Numbered from the stretch's first letter, positions 18,116 through 27,218 are shown. The stretch is 64,000 nt of DNA from Peptococcaceae bacterium (GCA_017399005.1 JAFQEO010000035.1:62001-126000), one strand, 5' to 3'. Translations and numbers: made by a program. Notes: generated from the letters alone by a model not told the origin.

Positions 18116-18579
18116 GCATACATCTGATTGCTGCCGTTGCAAAAAACAATGTGATTGGATATCAGGGAGCTATTCCATGGAACATTCCAGAGGATTTACA
18201 GCATTTTAAAGAACTTACCATGGGACAAACGGTTATCATGGGTCGCAAAACTTTTAAGAGTATTGGGCGGCCACTGCCCGGCAGGCAGAATATTGTAGTA
18301 ACATCCACTATAGATTTCATCGAAGGATGCCAGATTGCACGTTCCCTTGAAGAAGCGATAGAACTGGCAGAGAGGGACGAGATTTTTATTATCGGTGGCT
18401 CTATGCTTTACGCAGAGGCAATGCCGATGGCGCAGATTCTGGATTTAACGCTGGTGGATATCGAACCGGAAGGTGATACCTGTTTCCCGGCAATCAACTG
18501 GAACGATTATGAAGAAACAGAACGGGAGCTGCATGAGGGAAATCCGGCGTATACCTATGTAACATTGCAAAAAAAATGA
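18112..18579 (+). CDS. folA: Dihydrofolate reductase
   Basis: FolA reduces dihydrofolate to tetrahydrofolate with NADPH. The 155-residue length is standard. Visible family parts are IAAVAKNNVIGYQGAIPWNI with the IPW loop, the acidic active-site residue in PEDLQHFK, the NADPH-binding GRKTFKSIGRPLPGR and IIGGSMLYAEAM. AGGAG precedes ATG 18112, which overlaps the previous stop (ATGA). The usual partner thyA is not beside it, so either thyA lies elsewhere or thymidylate is made by ThyX. A terminator follows directly. Confidence 0.95.
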   Translation: MSIHLIAAVAKNNVIGYQGAIPWNIPEDLQHFKELTMGQTVIMGRKTFKSIGRPLPGRQNIVVTSTIDFIEGCQIARSLEEAIELAERDEIFIIGGSMLYAEAMPMAQILDLTLVDIEPEGDTCFPAINWNDYEETERELHEGNPAYTYVTLQKK

Positions 18580-18600
18580 GAAATACAGAACCGTATCGGA

Positions 18601-18634
18601 AAAGCTGAGGGAACAGTATCCTTCAGCTTTTTTG
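18601..18634. terminator. Terminator after folA, shared with the convergent gene
   Basis: AAAAGCTGAGG (18601-18611) pairs with CCTTCAGCTTTT (18621-18632) with one bulged base and continues into T residues. A run of A on the left makes it usable from the opposite strand. Confidence 0.85.
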
Positions 18635-18673
18635 TATATCGGAAACCGGCAGCTGGTTAAAAGATGCAGTCGT

Positions 18674-19315
18674 TCACAGCTTCTGCCGGTGATTCTTTTC
18701 AAACAGTAGATGAAAGGTGTAGAAAATGATGATGCCGTTGTTAATCAGAGCAATCAGACATTCCAGAAAGACCAGCAGATAAAACCAGTTACCATATGGA
18801 TAATAGGCACCGTAGCCTAATGAGAAATAACAGCTGAAACTAAAATAAAAAGCGGTGGGAAAATCCAGAAGCACCGGCTGATAGTGCAGATAGGCGCTGC
18901 GCAGTCCCTGTGTGCAGCCGGAAAGCCGGTCCAGCCATACATAATACAGAGCAAAGAAAAATATAATAGCCAGCATCATAATAACAGAAAACAGCGTTGT
19001 GCTGAGCAGTTTGACATTATCTGACACTGAATCGCCTGGCAAAGCAAGAAGGGCCAGCCACATGAGTTTATACCACTGGGGAATCAGCAGAAGAACGGTA
19101 AGTGTACTGAACATGCAGAACATTTCATGCCAGCGGCGTAGTGTTTCCATTGAAATCACATGTAAATCCAGCCAGATTATCATGCATCCGGCAGCAAAAG
19201 GGGCGAGAAACAGAATCAGTCTGGCAACCCATCCCCGGTACCAGCACGGATGAAAAAAACACCAGCGCCAGAACAGAAGGAGGAGTATGGTCTGGACCGT
19301 AAAGAGAACAGGCAT
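18674..19315 (-). CDS. Membrane protein with potassium-channel-like pore motif
   Basis: A 213-residue integral membrane protein with about four hydrophobic helices before and one after a pore-like loop. The segment FSFSCYFSLGYGAYYP (158-173) resembles the pore helix and selectivity filter of K+ channels (TVGYGD..P), with GYG at 167-169 and Ala170 where Asp is usual; a long hydrophobic helix (176-205) follows, as in the ion-channel-2 fold. I see no regulatory cytosolic domain. I chose ATG 19315 because AGGA is 7 bases upstream; the open frame extends further without a ribosome site. It converges on folA. Ion selectivity is inference. Confidence 0.6.
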   Translation of the reverse strand: MPVLFTVQTILLLLFWRWCFFHPCWYRGWVARLILFLAPFAAGCMIIWLDLHVISMETLRRWHEMFCMFSTLTVLLLIPQWYKLMWLALLALPGDSVSDNVKLLSTTLFSVIMMLAIIFFFALYYVWLDRLSGCTQGLRSAYLHYQPVLLDFPTAFYFSFSCYFSLGYGAYYPYGNWFYLLVFLECLIALINNGIIIFYTFHLLFEKNHRQKL

Positions 19316-19511
19316 AACATCATCCTTTCTTTCAGAATGGTTTACTCTTTTATCGAAAACAGGATTGCAAACCATATCTGCTGTATGATATGCACAGCTG
19401 CAGAAAAACAGGATTTTTTTTCTGGAGGATGGAACTAAAAAACCAGGAGACATAATGTGGCTTTTCTGTGCTGCAGGAAGGAGAGTACTGCGAGAAAATC
19501 CGCGTCTGTCC

Positions 19512-19540
19512 TTGCTTTATAACGGTAGACATATTATAAT
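19512..19540 (+). promoter_or_regulatory. Promoter of the uppS-cdsA-dxr cluster
   Basis: TTGCTT (19512-19517), a 17-base spacer and TATAAT (19535-19540) lie 64 bases before uppS. The rest of the 288-base gap 19316-19603 holds only the hairpin and repeat listed separately. Confidence 0.65.
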
Positions 19541-19560
19541 AAAGAGTACTGTAAATTTTC

Positions 19561-19593
19561 TACAGGCACCATTTTGCCTGTAAGCTGACTAAG
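19561..19593 (+). promoter_or_regulatory. Leader hairpin of uppS joined to a 15-base repeat
   Basis: TACAGGCA (19561-19568) pairs with TGCCTGTA around a six-base loop. The 3' arm runs directly into TGTAAGCTGACTAAG (19579-19593), the second copy of the repeat seen at 16980-16994. No T run follows, so it is not a terminator. Confidence 0.55.
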
Positions 19594-19603
19594 GGAGAAT
19601 TTT

Positions 19604-20338
19604 ATGAAAGTAACATTGGAAGACATTAAACAGAAACCAATGCCAAAACATATAGCAGTTATCATGGATGGAAACGGACGCTGGGCAAAAAGCCGCGGTC
19701 TGCTTCGCACAGCCGGTCACCGGATGGGCGTTCAGGCATTGAAAAATCTGGTACTGGCTCTGGATGAGCTGGATATTCATTATGTGACTGTGTACGCCTT
19801 TTCTACAGAGAACTGGAAACGTCCGGCTGATGAAGTAAATACTTTGATGGAACTGATTGTAGAATTTCTGGATAAAGAGCTGGATTACATGCACGAGAAA
19901 GGTGTGCGGATTCATCCAATCGGAGATATCAGCCGCTTGACAGGGAAAACCTACGACAAAATTGTGGCTGCACAGGAGAAAACAAAAGACAACACCAACA
20001 TTATTCTGAATGTTGCGCTGAATTACGGCGGCCGTCAGGAAATCGTACGTGCGGCTAAAAATATCTGTGCAGATGTGCAAAGTGGCCGGCTGGCTATGGA
20101 TGACATTGACGAGGCACTGTTTGGCAGTTATTTGTATACCGCAGGGCAGCCTGATCCGGATCTGCTGATTCGTCCGTCTGGTGAGCTGCGTGTCAGCAAT
20201 TTCCTGCTGTGGCAGATTGCTTACACCGAATTCTGGTGCACCAATATCCTGTGGCCGGATTTCGGCAAGGAGCATTTGTGGCAGGCCATCTGGGAATACC
20301 AGAACAGAGATCGCCGATACGGCGGTCTGACAAAATAG
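19604..20338 (+). CDS. uppS: Undecaprenyl diphosphate synthase (isoprenyl transferase)
   Basis: UppS extends farnesyl diphosphate with eight cis-isoprene units to the C55 carrier of peptidoglycan synthesis. The 244 residues show the family motifs HIAVIMDGNGRWAKSRG, with the catalytic Asp and diphosphate-binding GNGRW, and the C-terminal RPSGELRVSNFLLWQ followed by TEFWCTNILWPDF. GGGAG precedes the ATG. It opens the conserved envelope cluster in which Dxr and IspG make the isoprenoid units UppS uses. The ribosome recycling gene frr, often upstream, is absent here. Confidence 0.96.
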   Translation: MKVTLEDIKQKPMPKHIAVIMDGNGRWAKSRGLLRTAGHRMGVQALKNLVLALDELDIHYVTVYAFSTENWKRPADEVNTLMELIVEFLDKELDYMHEKGVRIHPIGDISRLTGKTYDKIVAAQEKTKDNTNIILNVALNYGGRQEIVRAAKNICADVQSGRLAMDDIDEALFGSYLYTAGQPDPDLLIRPSGELRVSNFLLWQIAYTEFWCTNILWPDFGKEHLWQAIWEYQNRDRRYGGLTK

Positions 20339-20366
20339 GTTTGACTAAATAAAGGAGTGAACTTCG

Positions 20367-21203
20367 TTGAAACAGAGAATTCTGACCGCAATTGTGGGTG
20401 TACCGGTTCTGCTGCTGTTTATGTATCTGGGCGGCACCCCGTTTGCATTTTTAATATTCGTTCTTGCAACTGTTGGAACCCATGAGCTGTATACTATGGC
20501 AAAAGGAAAACATCATATTCTGTTTATCCCGGTACTGCTGGGTGTGTGGGCAATGCTGCTGTGCAGCTGGCTTGGTGTTTCAAACTGGATGACAATGGGC
20601 ATACTGATAACATTCTGTCTGGTATTTGGTTATGCGGTATTCCGGTTCCCGGCTTTTGGCGTGGAAGACATTGCAGTAAACTTTCTGGCATTGATTTACA
20701 TTGGCTGGACCATGTCGCATCTGATTCTGATGGGACATCTGGAAAACGGCCGCCTGCTGGTATTTATGGCCTTCCTGGCTATGTGGGCCAATGATTCCGG
20801 TGCTTATTTTATCGGTACCTGGTTCGGCAAACGCCGCCCGTGGGGGGCAATCAGCCCGAAAAAAAGTGTGGAAGGTACCATCGGTGGCATTGTAATTACC
20901 TGTATTGCGCTGTTCCTGATGAATCTGTATTTTGATTTAATGCCTGTAATTGCTCCGGTATTTATCGGGATTGCAGTTGCGATTATCGGTTTAATCGGCG
21001 ATTTAATGGAAAGCATGCTGAAACGCTACTACGGAGTGAAAGACTCAGGCAAACTGCTGCCGGGTCACGGCGGGATTCTGGACCGTTTCGACAGCGTTAT
21101 GCTGGCGGCTCCAATGATGTACTACTGCATTTTACTGGTGCAGCTGCTGAGCAGCGGTGCTATGACGGATATGTATGGCTTTACAGCGTTCTTTTCGTTT
21201 TAA
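20367..21203 (+). CDS. cdsA: Phosphatidate cytidylyltransferase
   Basis: CdsA makes CDP-diacylglycerol from phosphatidate and CTP in the membrane, the branch point of phospholipid synthesis. The 278-residue protein has about eight hydrophobic segments and the C-terminal signature seen as SPKKSVEGTIGG and IGDLMESMLKR...KDSGKLLPGHGG.LDR.DS. The start is a TTG codon at 20367, with AGGAG (20353-20357) 9 bases upstream; no better ATG is available. It sits 28 bases after uppS in the same unit. Confidence 0.95.
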   Translation: MKQRILTAIVGVPVLLLFMYLGGTPFAFLIFVLATVGTHELYTMAKGKHHILFIPVLLGVWAMLLCSWLGVSNWMTMGILITFCLVFGYAVFRFPAFGVEDIAVNFLALIYIGWTMSHLILMGHLENGRLLVFMAFLAMWANDSGAYFIGTWFGKRRPWGAISPKKSVEGTIGGIVITCIALFLMNLYFDLMPVIAPVFIGIAVAIIGLIGDLMESMLKRYYGVKDSGKLLPGHGGILDRFDSVMLAAPMMYYCILLVQLLSSGAMTDMYGFTAFFSF

Positions 21204-21267
21204 ATAGCGTTTAGGATAGCATTTTGAACACAATACATCTTCTTTTTATGATACAGGGGGCATAGTT

Positions 21268-22425
21268 ATGAAACGATTAGCCGTTCTGGGGGCTACTGGT
21301 TCTATCGGTACCCAGACACTGCAGGTAGTAGATGCATTTCCGGGCTGGTTTGAAGTAACCATTCTGGCAGGGCACAGCAACTGGCAGTTATTATTGCAGC
21401 AGGCAGAGAAATATCAGCCGAAGTGTGTGGTAATCACAGAACCATCTGCCTATGAGAAGTTCAAACAAGAAAACAGAAATACAAACATGACTGTATTATG
21501 CGGAATGCCAGGCGTTCTGCAGGCGCTGGAACAGTTCCCGACCGATATGATGGTGGGGGCTATGAGCGGTGCGGCTGGTATCGAGCCAACATTAAAAGCG
21601 CTGGAACTGGGCATTGATTTAGCACTGGCCAATAAAGAAACGCTGGTTTCCGGCGGCAGCCTGGTGCGTAAGGCTCAGCAGAAAACAGGGGTCAATATCA
21701 TTTCGGTCGACAGCGAACATTCGGCTATTTACCAGTGTATTGAAGACGGCACCAAATGCCTGAACAAAATCCTGCTGACTGCTTCCGGCGGTCCGTTCCG
21801 CACATGGAACAAAGAGGATTTGTACAAAGTAACCAAAGCACAGGCTCTGAAACATCCAAACTGGTCCATGGGTCAGAAAATCACAATCGATTCGGCTACT
21901 CTGATGAACAAAGGGCTGGAAGTTATCGAAGCAAACTGGCTGTTCAATGTGGATTACGATGATATTCAGGTGCTGGTGCATCCGCAGAGTGTGGTGCATT
22001 CCATGGTGGAATACGGCGACGGGTCGGTTCTGGCGCATCTGGGAAAAGCCGATATGCGCATTCCGATTCAGTATGCGTTAACCTGGCCGGAACGCCAGGG
22101 CAATCCATTTCCGAAACTGGACTTTACGCAGATTGCGGGGCTGGAGTTCTATGCACCTGATTTTGAAAAGTTCCCGGCGCTGAAACTGGCCTATGAAGTG
22201 GGGCGTGTGGGCAAATCAGCTCCGGCAGTCTTAAATGGAGCCAATGAAATTGCGGTAGCAGCCTTTTTAAAAGACCAGATTGGTTTTATGGATATTCCTG
22301 CACTGGTACAGTGGGTTGTGGAACAGCATAACCCGGTGGAAATTGAAAGCTTCAGCCATCTGCTGGAAATTGACCAGTGGGCGCGCAGCCAGGCACAGGT
22401 ATTTGTACAGAACCGCAAAGCATAA
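21268..22425 (+). CDS. dxr: 1-deoxy-D-xylulose 5-phosphate reductoisomerase
   Basis: Dxr converts DXP to MEP with NADPH, the first committed step of the non-mevalonate isoprenoid pathway. The 385 residues include the NADPH-binding LGATGSIGTQTL, ANKETLVSGG, the metal/substrate motif SVDSEHSAIYQ and the flexible-loop region with SGGPF. Length is normal. GGGGG-rich ribosome site lies about 7 bases before ATG 21268. IspG of the same pathway is two genes downstream. Confidence 0.97.
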   Translation: MKRLAVLGATGSIGTQTLQVVDAFPGWFEVTILAGHSNWQLLLQQAEKYQPKCVVITEPSAYEKFKQENRNTNMTVLCGMPGVLQALEQFPTDMMVGAMSGAAGIEPTLKALELGIDLALANKETLVSGGSLVRKAQQKTGVNIISVDSEHSAIYQCIEDGTKCLNKILLTASGGPFRTWNKEDLYKVTKAQALKHPNWSMGQKITIDSATLMNKGLEVIEANWLFNVDYDDIQVLVHPQSVVHSMVEYGDGSVLAHLGKADMRIPIQYALTWPERQGNPFPKLDFTQIAGLEFYAPDFEKFPALKLAYEVGRVGKSAPAVLNGANEIAVAAFLKDQIGFMDIPALVQWVVEQHNPVEIESFSHLLEIDQWARSQAQVFVQNRKA

Positions 22426-22449
22426 CTCTATAGAGATGCTAAAAAAGCA
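22426..22449 (+). repeat. Intercistronic element related to the one after proS
   Basis: A 10-base palindrome CTCTATAGAG (22426-22435) is part of TATAGAGATGC (22429-22439), followed by AAAGCAAAG. The same two strings recur in the same order at 26475-26499. Confidence 0.4.
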
Positions 22450-22474
22450 AAGACAGAAAAAGGGAGCGTAGCAG

Positions 22475-23575
22475 ATGACTACTGCGATTATTGCAATTTT
22501 AATATTTGCGTTACTGGTGTCGGTTCATGAGTTTGGTCATTTTATTACGGCGAAGCTGTCCGGCATGTATGTAGAAGAGTTCAGCATCGGTATGGGACCG
22601 CAGCTGATTTCAAAACGTATCGGGGAAACCCGTTATACATTGCGTGCATTACCGCTGGGCGGTTTTGTGCGTGTTCTCGGTGAGGATATTGCCGAGGAGG
22701 AGCGCAGCGGTGTGGAAGCTGTGCATGTTCCGGAGGAACGCCGTTATCAGAACCGCCCGGTATGGCAGCGCATGATTTTTGCGGCAGCCGGTTCCTTTAT
22801 GAATATGGTTTCCGCTGTTGTGATTTTTGCCATTATGTTTCTGGTGCTGGGTGTTGCGGTACCCATTGAACATCCGGATACTACCATCTCTGCGCTGGTG
22901 GAAAACGGACCTGCGTACAGTGCCGGTGTGGAACCGGGAGATAAATTTGTTGCCATTGACGGGCGGCCTGTGGAAACCTGGGAGGAAATGAACAGCATCA
23001 TCATGGCAGCTTCCACAGAGGATATTCTGAATGTAACGGTAGAACGTCAGAATGAGGAAGATGGTATCGAACGGTTTGATGTGCAGATTCAGCCGATGAT
23101 GAGTGAAGACGGAAGCCGTGTATTGCTAGGCATTTACGGGCAGACTGCAGAACGTCAGGCTGTCGGACCAATTCGTGCAATGGGGCTTGGTTTTATAACC
23201 ACCTGGGAAACCACGGTTATGATGGTGGATGTGCTGGGGGATCTGTTTACCGGACAGATTAATATTATGGACGACGAGGAAGGCTTAACAGGGCCGGTAG
23301 GCATTGTACAGATTATCGATGAATCGGCAAAAGCAGGCTGGGTATATGTGTTCAATCTGGCAGCGCTGTTATCCATCAATCTGGGAGTTATTAACCTGCT
23401 GCCGATTCCAGCGCTGGACGGCTGCAAACTGATATTCCTGCTGTATGAGGCATTACGAGGGAAACCGGTTGCACCGGAGAAAGAAGGCATGCTGAACATG
23501 ATTGGCTTCATGCTTCTGATGGGGCTGATTCTGGTGGTAACTTACAAGGATATTATGCGGCTGCTTATGCCGTAA
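22475..23575 (+). CDS. rseP: Site-2 protease, RseP/RasP family zinc metalloprotease
   Basis: An intramembrane metalloprotease that cuts anti-sigma factors and leftover signal peptides. The 366-residue protein has the HEFGH zinc motif in the first helix (residues 14-18), one PDZ domain (about 125-215) including ENGPAYSAGVEPGD, and the C-terminal LPIPALDGCKL, in which Asp is the third zinc ligand. A single PDZ domain fits the Bacillota RasP type, not the two-PDZ E. coli RseP. It lies between dxr and ispG, the normal place for this gene. Confidence 0.94.
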   Translation: MTTAIIAILIFALLVSVHEFGHFITAKLSGMYVEEFSIGMGPQLISKRIGETRYTLRALPLGGFVRVLGEDIAEEERSGVEAVHVPEERRYQNRPVWQRMIFAAAGSFMNMVSAVVIFAIMFLVLGVAVPIEHPDTTISALVENGPAYSAGVEPGDKFVAIDGRPVETWEEMNSIIMAASTEDILNVTVERQNEEDGIERFDVQIQPMMSEDGSRVLLGIYGQTAERQAVGPIRAMGLGFITTWETTVMMVDVLGDLFTGQINIMDDEEGLTGPVGIVQIIDESAKAGWVYVFNLAALLSINLGVINLLPIPALDGCKLIFLLYEALRGKPVAPEKEGMLNMIGFMLLMGLILVVTYKDIMRLLMP

Positions 23576-23616
23576 CAGATAATATATAACAAATACTGCA
23601 AGAGAAGGTGAAAATA

Positions 23617-24684
23617 TTGCAGAAAACAGAAACGGGCAGAAGACAAACAAACAGCTTTAAAATTGGAAATGTGGGCGTTGGTTCGGATTATCCGGTAAGT
23701 ATTCAGTCGATGACCAACACCGACACCCGCGATGCAAAGGCAACACTCGCACAGATTGGTCAGCTGGCTGATGCCGGGTGCCAGATGGTGCGCGTTGCAG
23801 TGCCAGATGAGGAAGCAGCCTCTGCATTGAAAGTAATCTGCAAGGAGAGCCCAGTGCCTGTTATCGCCGATATTCATTTTAATCATCGGCTGGCATTGCT
23901 GGCTATGGAATACGGAATTTCCTCTCTGAGAATCAATCCGGGCAATATCGGCAGCGAAGAGAAGGTGCGCGAGGTTGTCAATATGGCAAAAGGTATGGGT
24001 GTACCGATTCGTATCGGGGTAAATGCTGGTTCGCTGGAGAAAGATTTGCTGGAACAGTATCAGCATCCGACTGCGGAGGCTCTGGTGGAAAGTGCGATGC
24101 GTCATGTGCGGATTCTGGAGGACTTAAACTTTGACCAGATTAAAATTTCGCTGAAAGCATCCGATGTGCCGTTGATGATTGCGGCATACCGCCTGATGGC
24201 AGAAAAGGTATCCTATCCGCTGCATCTTGGGGTTACCGAGGCCGGCAATGCCAAACACGGTACGGTAAAATCGGCTGTAGGCATCGGTACTCTGCTGGCG
24301 GAAGGCATCGGGGATACCATTCGTGTATCGCTGACCGGCAGCCCGCTGCAGGAAATTCCAGTAGCCAAACAGATTCTGCGTTCGCTGGATTTATATCCGA
24401 AAGGCGTAGAGATTATATCCTGTCCTACCTGCGGGCGTACCCAGATTGGTCTGGAACGTCTGGTAGATCAGGTTGATCAGCTGGTAAGCGGCATTGATAA
24501 ACCGTTAAAACTGGCCGTTATGGGCTGTGTTGTAAACGGTCCCGGCGAAGCAAGAGAGGCCGACCTGGGCATTGCAGGCGGCAAAGGTGAAGGCCTGATT
24601 TTCCGCAAGGGCGAGATTATCAAAAAGGTGCCGGAAGACAAACTTCTGGAGGCCTTTAAAGAGGAACTGGACAAGTTATTATAA
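23617..24684 (+). CDS. ispG: 4-hydroxy-3-methylbut-2-enyl diphosphate synthase (flavodoxin)
   Basis: IspG reduces MEcPP to HMBPP in the MEP pathway using a [4Fe-4S] cluster. The 355-residue bacterial form shows SIQSMTNTDTRD at the N-terminus and the cluster ligands in SCPTCGR (Cys269, Cys272) and MGCVVNGPGE (Cys304). I chose TTG 23617, which has GAAGGTG 6 bases upstream; GTG 23608 is in frame but overlaps that site. It lies downstream of dxr and rseP and just before proS. Confidence 0.95.
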   Translation: MQKTETGRRQTNSFKIGNVGVGSDYPVSIQSMTNTDTRDAKATLAQIGQLADAGCQMVRVAVPDEEAASALKVICKESPVPVIADIHFNHRLALLAMEYGISSLRINPGNIGSEEKVREVVNMAKGMGVPIRIGVNAGSLEKDLLEQYQHPTAEALVESAMRHVRILEDLNFDQIKISLKASDVPLMIAAYRLMAEKVSYPLHLGVTEAGNAKHGTVKSAVGIGTLLAEGIGDTIRVSLTGSPLQEIPVAKQILRSLDLYPKGVEIISCPTCGRTQIGLERLVDQVDQLVSGIDKPLKLAVMGCVVNGPGEAREADLGIAGGKGEGLIFRKGEIIKKVPEDKLLEAFKEELDKLL

Positions 24685-24705
24685 TCAGTCATGATTTATA
24701 AATAA

Positions 24706-24725
24706 TGCATTTCATCGGAAATGCA
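24706..24725 (+). promoter_or_regulatory. Intercistronic hairpin between ispG and proS
   Basis: TGCATTTC (24706-24713), loop ATCG, GAAATGCA (24718-24725): a perfect 8-bp stem without a T run. It is too short and lacks the conserved parts to be a T-box. It may be an mRNA processing or stability site. Confidence 0.45.
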
Positions 24726-24756
24726 AAACGAACATATCGGGGAGAGAAAGAATATT

Positions 24757-26463
24757 ATGAGAATGACAAATGCTTTAATTCCAACCTTACGTGACAACCC
24801 TGCAGATGCAGATACCGTCAGCGCACAGTTATTACTGCGTGCAGGCTTTATCCGCAAAAGTGCAGCAGGTCTGTATCATTATCTGCCGCTGGGCAAACGC
24901 GTTCTGCACAAAATCGAAACCATCGTGCGTGAAGAAATGGATGCATTCGGCGGTCAGGAACTGCTGATGCCAATCGTTCAGCCTGCTGAACTGTGGCTGC
25001 AGACCGGCAGATGGCATGCGTACGGTCCGGAAATGTTCAAAGTTACCGACCGTCATGAACGTCAGTTCTGCCTGGGGCCTACACACGAAGAACTGATTAC
25101 CGACCTGGTACACAGCGAAGTTACTTCTTATCGTCAGCTGCCTCTGCGTCTGTATCAGATTCAGAACAAATACCGTGACGAAAAACGTCCGCGCTTCGGG
25201 TTAATCCGCAGCCGTGAATTTATCATGAAAGACCTGTACTCTTTTGACCGTGATCCGGAAGGTCTGGATAAAGCATACTGGGATATGTACCAGGCTTATA
25301 CAAATGTATTTGATCGCTGCGGTCTGAAATTCCGTCCAATCGAAGCAGACGGCGGTGCCATTGGCGACAGCCAGACACATGAATTTACCGCACTGGCTGA
25401 AATCGGTGAAAACACAGTTGTTTACTGCGACCACTGCGGCTATGCAGCAAACCTGGAAATCGCCCCATGTCCTGCTCCTGCACCAAAATCCGGTGAAGAG
25501 GCAGAGTTGGTTCTGGAAAAAGTATTCACACCAGACTCCAAAACCATCGAAGACGTATCTGCATTCCTGAATGTACCGGCTGATAAAACCATTAAAACAC
25601 TGTTCTTCCAGGCTGACGATGAACTGATTTGTGTTCTGGTTCGCGGCGACCGTGAAGTGAACGATGTAAAAGTGCAGCGTGTACATCCTTGTCTGGCTCT
25701 GGAAATGGCAGAAGAAGACCAGGTTGCAAAAGTAGTGGTAGGTGGCTTTGGTTCTCTGGGCCCTGTTGGTCTGAACAATGTGAAAATCTATGCGGACCTG
25801 GAAGTAGAACAGATGACCAATCTGGTTTGCGGTGCAAACGAAGAGGCATATCACTTTATTAATGTAAATCCTGGTCGTGATTTCCAGGTAACCGGCTATT
25901 ATGACCTGCGTATGATGACCGAAGAGGATCCATGTCCAAAATGCGGTCAGAAAACAGATTCCGCACGCGGTATCGAAGTTGGTCAGGTATTCAAACTGGG
26001 TACCAAATACAGTGAAGCGCTGGGTGCAAAATATCTGGACGAAAACGGGAAAGAACAGGTTATGCATATGGGCTGCTACGGCATCGGCGTAAGCCGTACT
26101 ATGGCTGCTGCTGTTGAACAGTGGAATGATGAAAATGGTATCATTTGGCCAAAATCCATCGCACCATACCATGTTGTTATCGTACCAATCTCTGCAAAAG
26201 ATGAAAATCAGATGGCGATTGCAGAACAGTTATATGCTGACCTGCAGAAACGCGGCGTTGAAGTTATGCTGGATGACCGCAACGAACGTCCAGGCGTTAA
26301 ATTCAAAGATGCTGACCTGATTGGCTATCCGGTTCGTATTACTGTTGGTAAGAAAGCACTGGAAGAACAGATTGTAGAATACAAACTGAGAACCGAAGCA
26401 GACAATGAAGTAGTAGCATTAGCAGATGTAGTAGAAAAAACGGTATCCTACATCTTTGAATAA
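24757..26463 (+). CDS. proS: Prolyl-tRNA synthetase (bacterial type with editing domain)
   Basis: ProS charges tRNA-Pro. The 568 residues form the bacterial type: class II catalytic motifs (motif 2 around [17 protein letters not shown]), a YbaK-like editing insertion (about 220-400) that clears Ala-tRNA-Pro, then motif 3 [13 protein letters not shown] and the anticodon-binding domain starting at [12 protein letters not shown] 24757 gives the standard [11 protein letters not shown] start; the frame opens earlier at 24721 without need. Codon choice looks like that of a highly expressed gene. Confidence 0.96.
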   Translation: MRMTNALIPTLRDNPADADTVSAQLLLRAGFIRKSAAGLYHYLPLGKRVLHKIETIVREEMDAFGGQELLMPIVQPAELWLQTGRWHAYGPEMFKVTDRHERQFCLGPTHEELITDLVHSEVTSYRQLPLRLYQIQNKYRDEKRPRFGLIRSREFIMKDLYSFDRDPEGLDKAYWDMYQAYTNVFDRCGLKFRPIEADGGAIGDSQTHEFTALAEIGENTVVYCDHCGYAANLEIAPCPAPAPKSGEEAELVLEKVFTPDSKTIEDVSAFLNVPADKTIKTLFFQADDELICVLVRGDREVNDVKVQRVHPCLALEMAEEDQVAKVVVGGFGSLGPVGLNNVKIYADLEVEQMTNLVCGANEEAYHFINVNPGRDFQVTGYYDLRMMTEEDPCPKCGQKTDSARGIEVGQVFKLGTKYSEALGAKYLDENGKEQVMHMGCYGIGVSRTMAAAVEQWNDENGIIWPKSIAPYHVVIVPISAKDENQMAIAEQLYADLQKRGVEVMLDDRNERPGVKFKDADLIGYPVRITVGKKALEEQIVEYKLRTEADNEVVALADVVEKTVSYIFE

Positions 26464-26474
26464 ACATAACATTG

Positions 26475-26512
26475 TATAGAGATGCATCTTAAAGCAAAGC
26501 TGCATTTCTATA
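26475..26512 (+). repeat. Intercistronic hairpin after proS
   Basis: TATAGAGATGCA (26475-26486) pairs with TGCATTTCTATA (26501-26512) over 12 bp with one G-U pair and a 14-base loop. No T run follows. The left arm and loop share strings with the element at 22426-22449 behind dxr. Confidence 0.55.
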
Positions 26513-26547
26513 GCTATATATCTTAATAAAAAGGACGGTGAGGCGTT

Positions 26548-27201
26548 ATGATGATGGAGCTGATTAACAGATTTTACCCAGTCGATTTCTGGCAGTATGA
26601 ACTGGTGTATATCTTTCGGCTTGTAATGGCACTGATTCTTGGCGGCATGATTGGTGTCGAGCGTCAGTGGAAAAAAGGAAATCATCTGACGCCCGCCGGA
26701 TTGCGTACACACATTCTAGTAACAGTGGGAGCCTGCATTTTTATGCTTGTCTCGATTTCTATGCCGATGATTATAGAAAACATGGGCGGCGGAATTGTGA
26801 ACAATGCGGATCCTGGCCGTATTGCGGCGCAGGTGGTAAGCGGTATCGGTTTTATCGGTGCCGGGGCCATTCTGCAGAGCAAAGGAAGGATTCGCGGCTT
26901 AACCACAGCGGCTTCCCTATGGGTGGCGGCAGCAATCGGGCTTGCAGTAGGCTCGGGGCTGTACCTCACTTCTATTGCAGCTACGCTTCTAACGCTGATT
27001 ACGCTTCGCTGGTTTTCCAGTCTTGAGATAAAAGCCGACAAGATTATGGCAAAGCGAACCATCTGTTTCAGCGAAGAAGAATGCGAGGCGCTGGCCGATG
27101 AAATCGGTGCAGAGAATGTGATGTATCTGGAACAAACCAGAGTAGAAGCGGAGGATGCGTCTGAAGCTTCCATGAAAAACGAAAAGGTCGATTTTTCCTA
27201 A
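26548..27201 (+). CDS. MgtC/SapB family membrane protein
   Basis: A 217-residue protein with about four to five N-terminal membrane helices (to about residue 150) and a short cytosolic tail. Family features are MALILGGMIGVERQW, HLTPAGLRTHILVTVGACIFML (overlapping parts: HLTPAGLRTHILVTVG, ACIFML) and VVSGIGFIGAGAILQ followed by GLTTAASLWVAAAIG. MgtC proteins affect Mg2+ starvation responses and ATP synthase activity in some bacteria; many members have unknown roles. The C-terminal ACT-like half of true MgtC is short here. It lies between proS and polC, 17 bases before the polC start. Confidence 0.85.
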   Translation: MMMELINRFYPVDFWQYELVYIFRLVMALILGGMIGVERQWKKGNHLTPAGLRTHILVTVGACIFMLVSISMPMIIENMGGGIVNNADPGRIAAQVVSGIGFIGAGAILQSKGRIRGLTTAASLWVAAAIGLAVGSGLYLTSIAATLLTLITLRWFSSLEIKADKIMAKRTICFSEEECEALADEIGAENVMYLEQTRVEAEDASEASMKNEKVDFS

Positions 27202-27218
27202 ATATGCATGGAGGTCTT

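Noticed and set aside
24685-24756. T-box riboswitch before proS
   Set aside because: The leader is only about 70 bases and holds one 8-bp hairpin; there is no AGGGTGG-type T-box sequence or specifier stem.
25201-26172. 323-codon open frame on the minus strand inside proS
   Set aside because: Opposite the strongly conserved proS. The length comes from the biased codon use of proS; no motif, promoter or ribosome site was seen.
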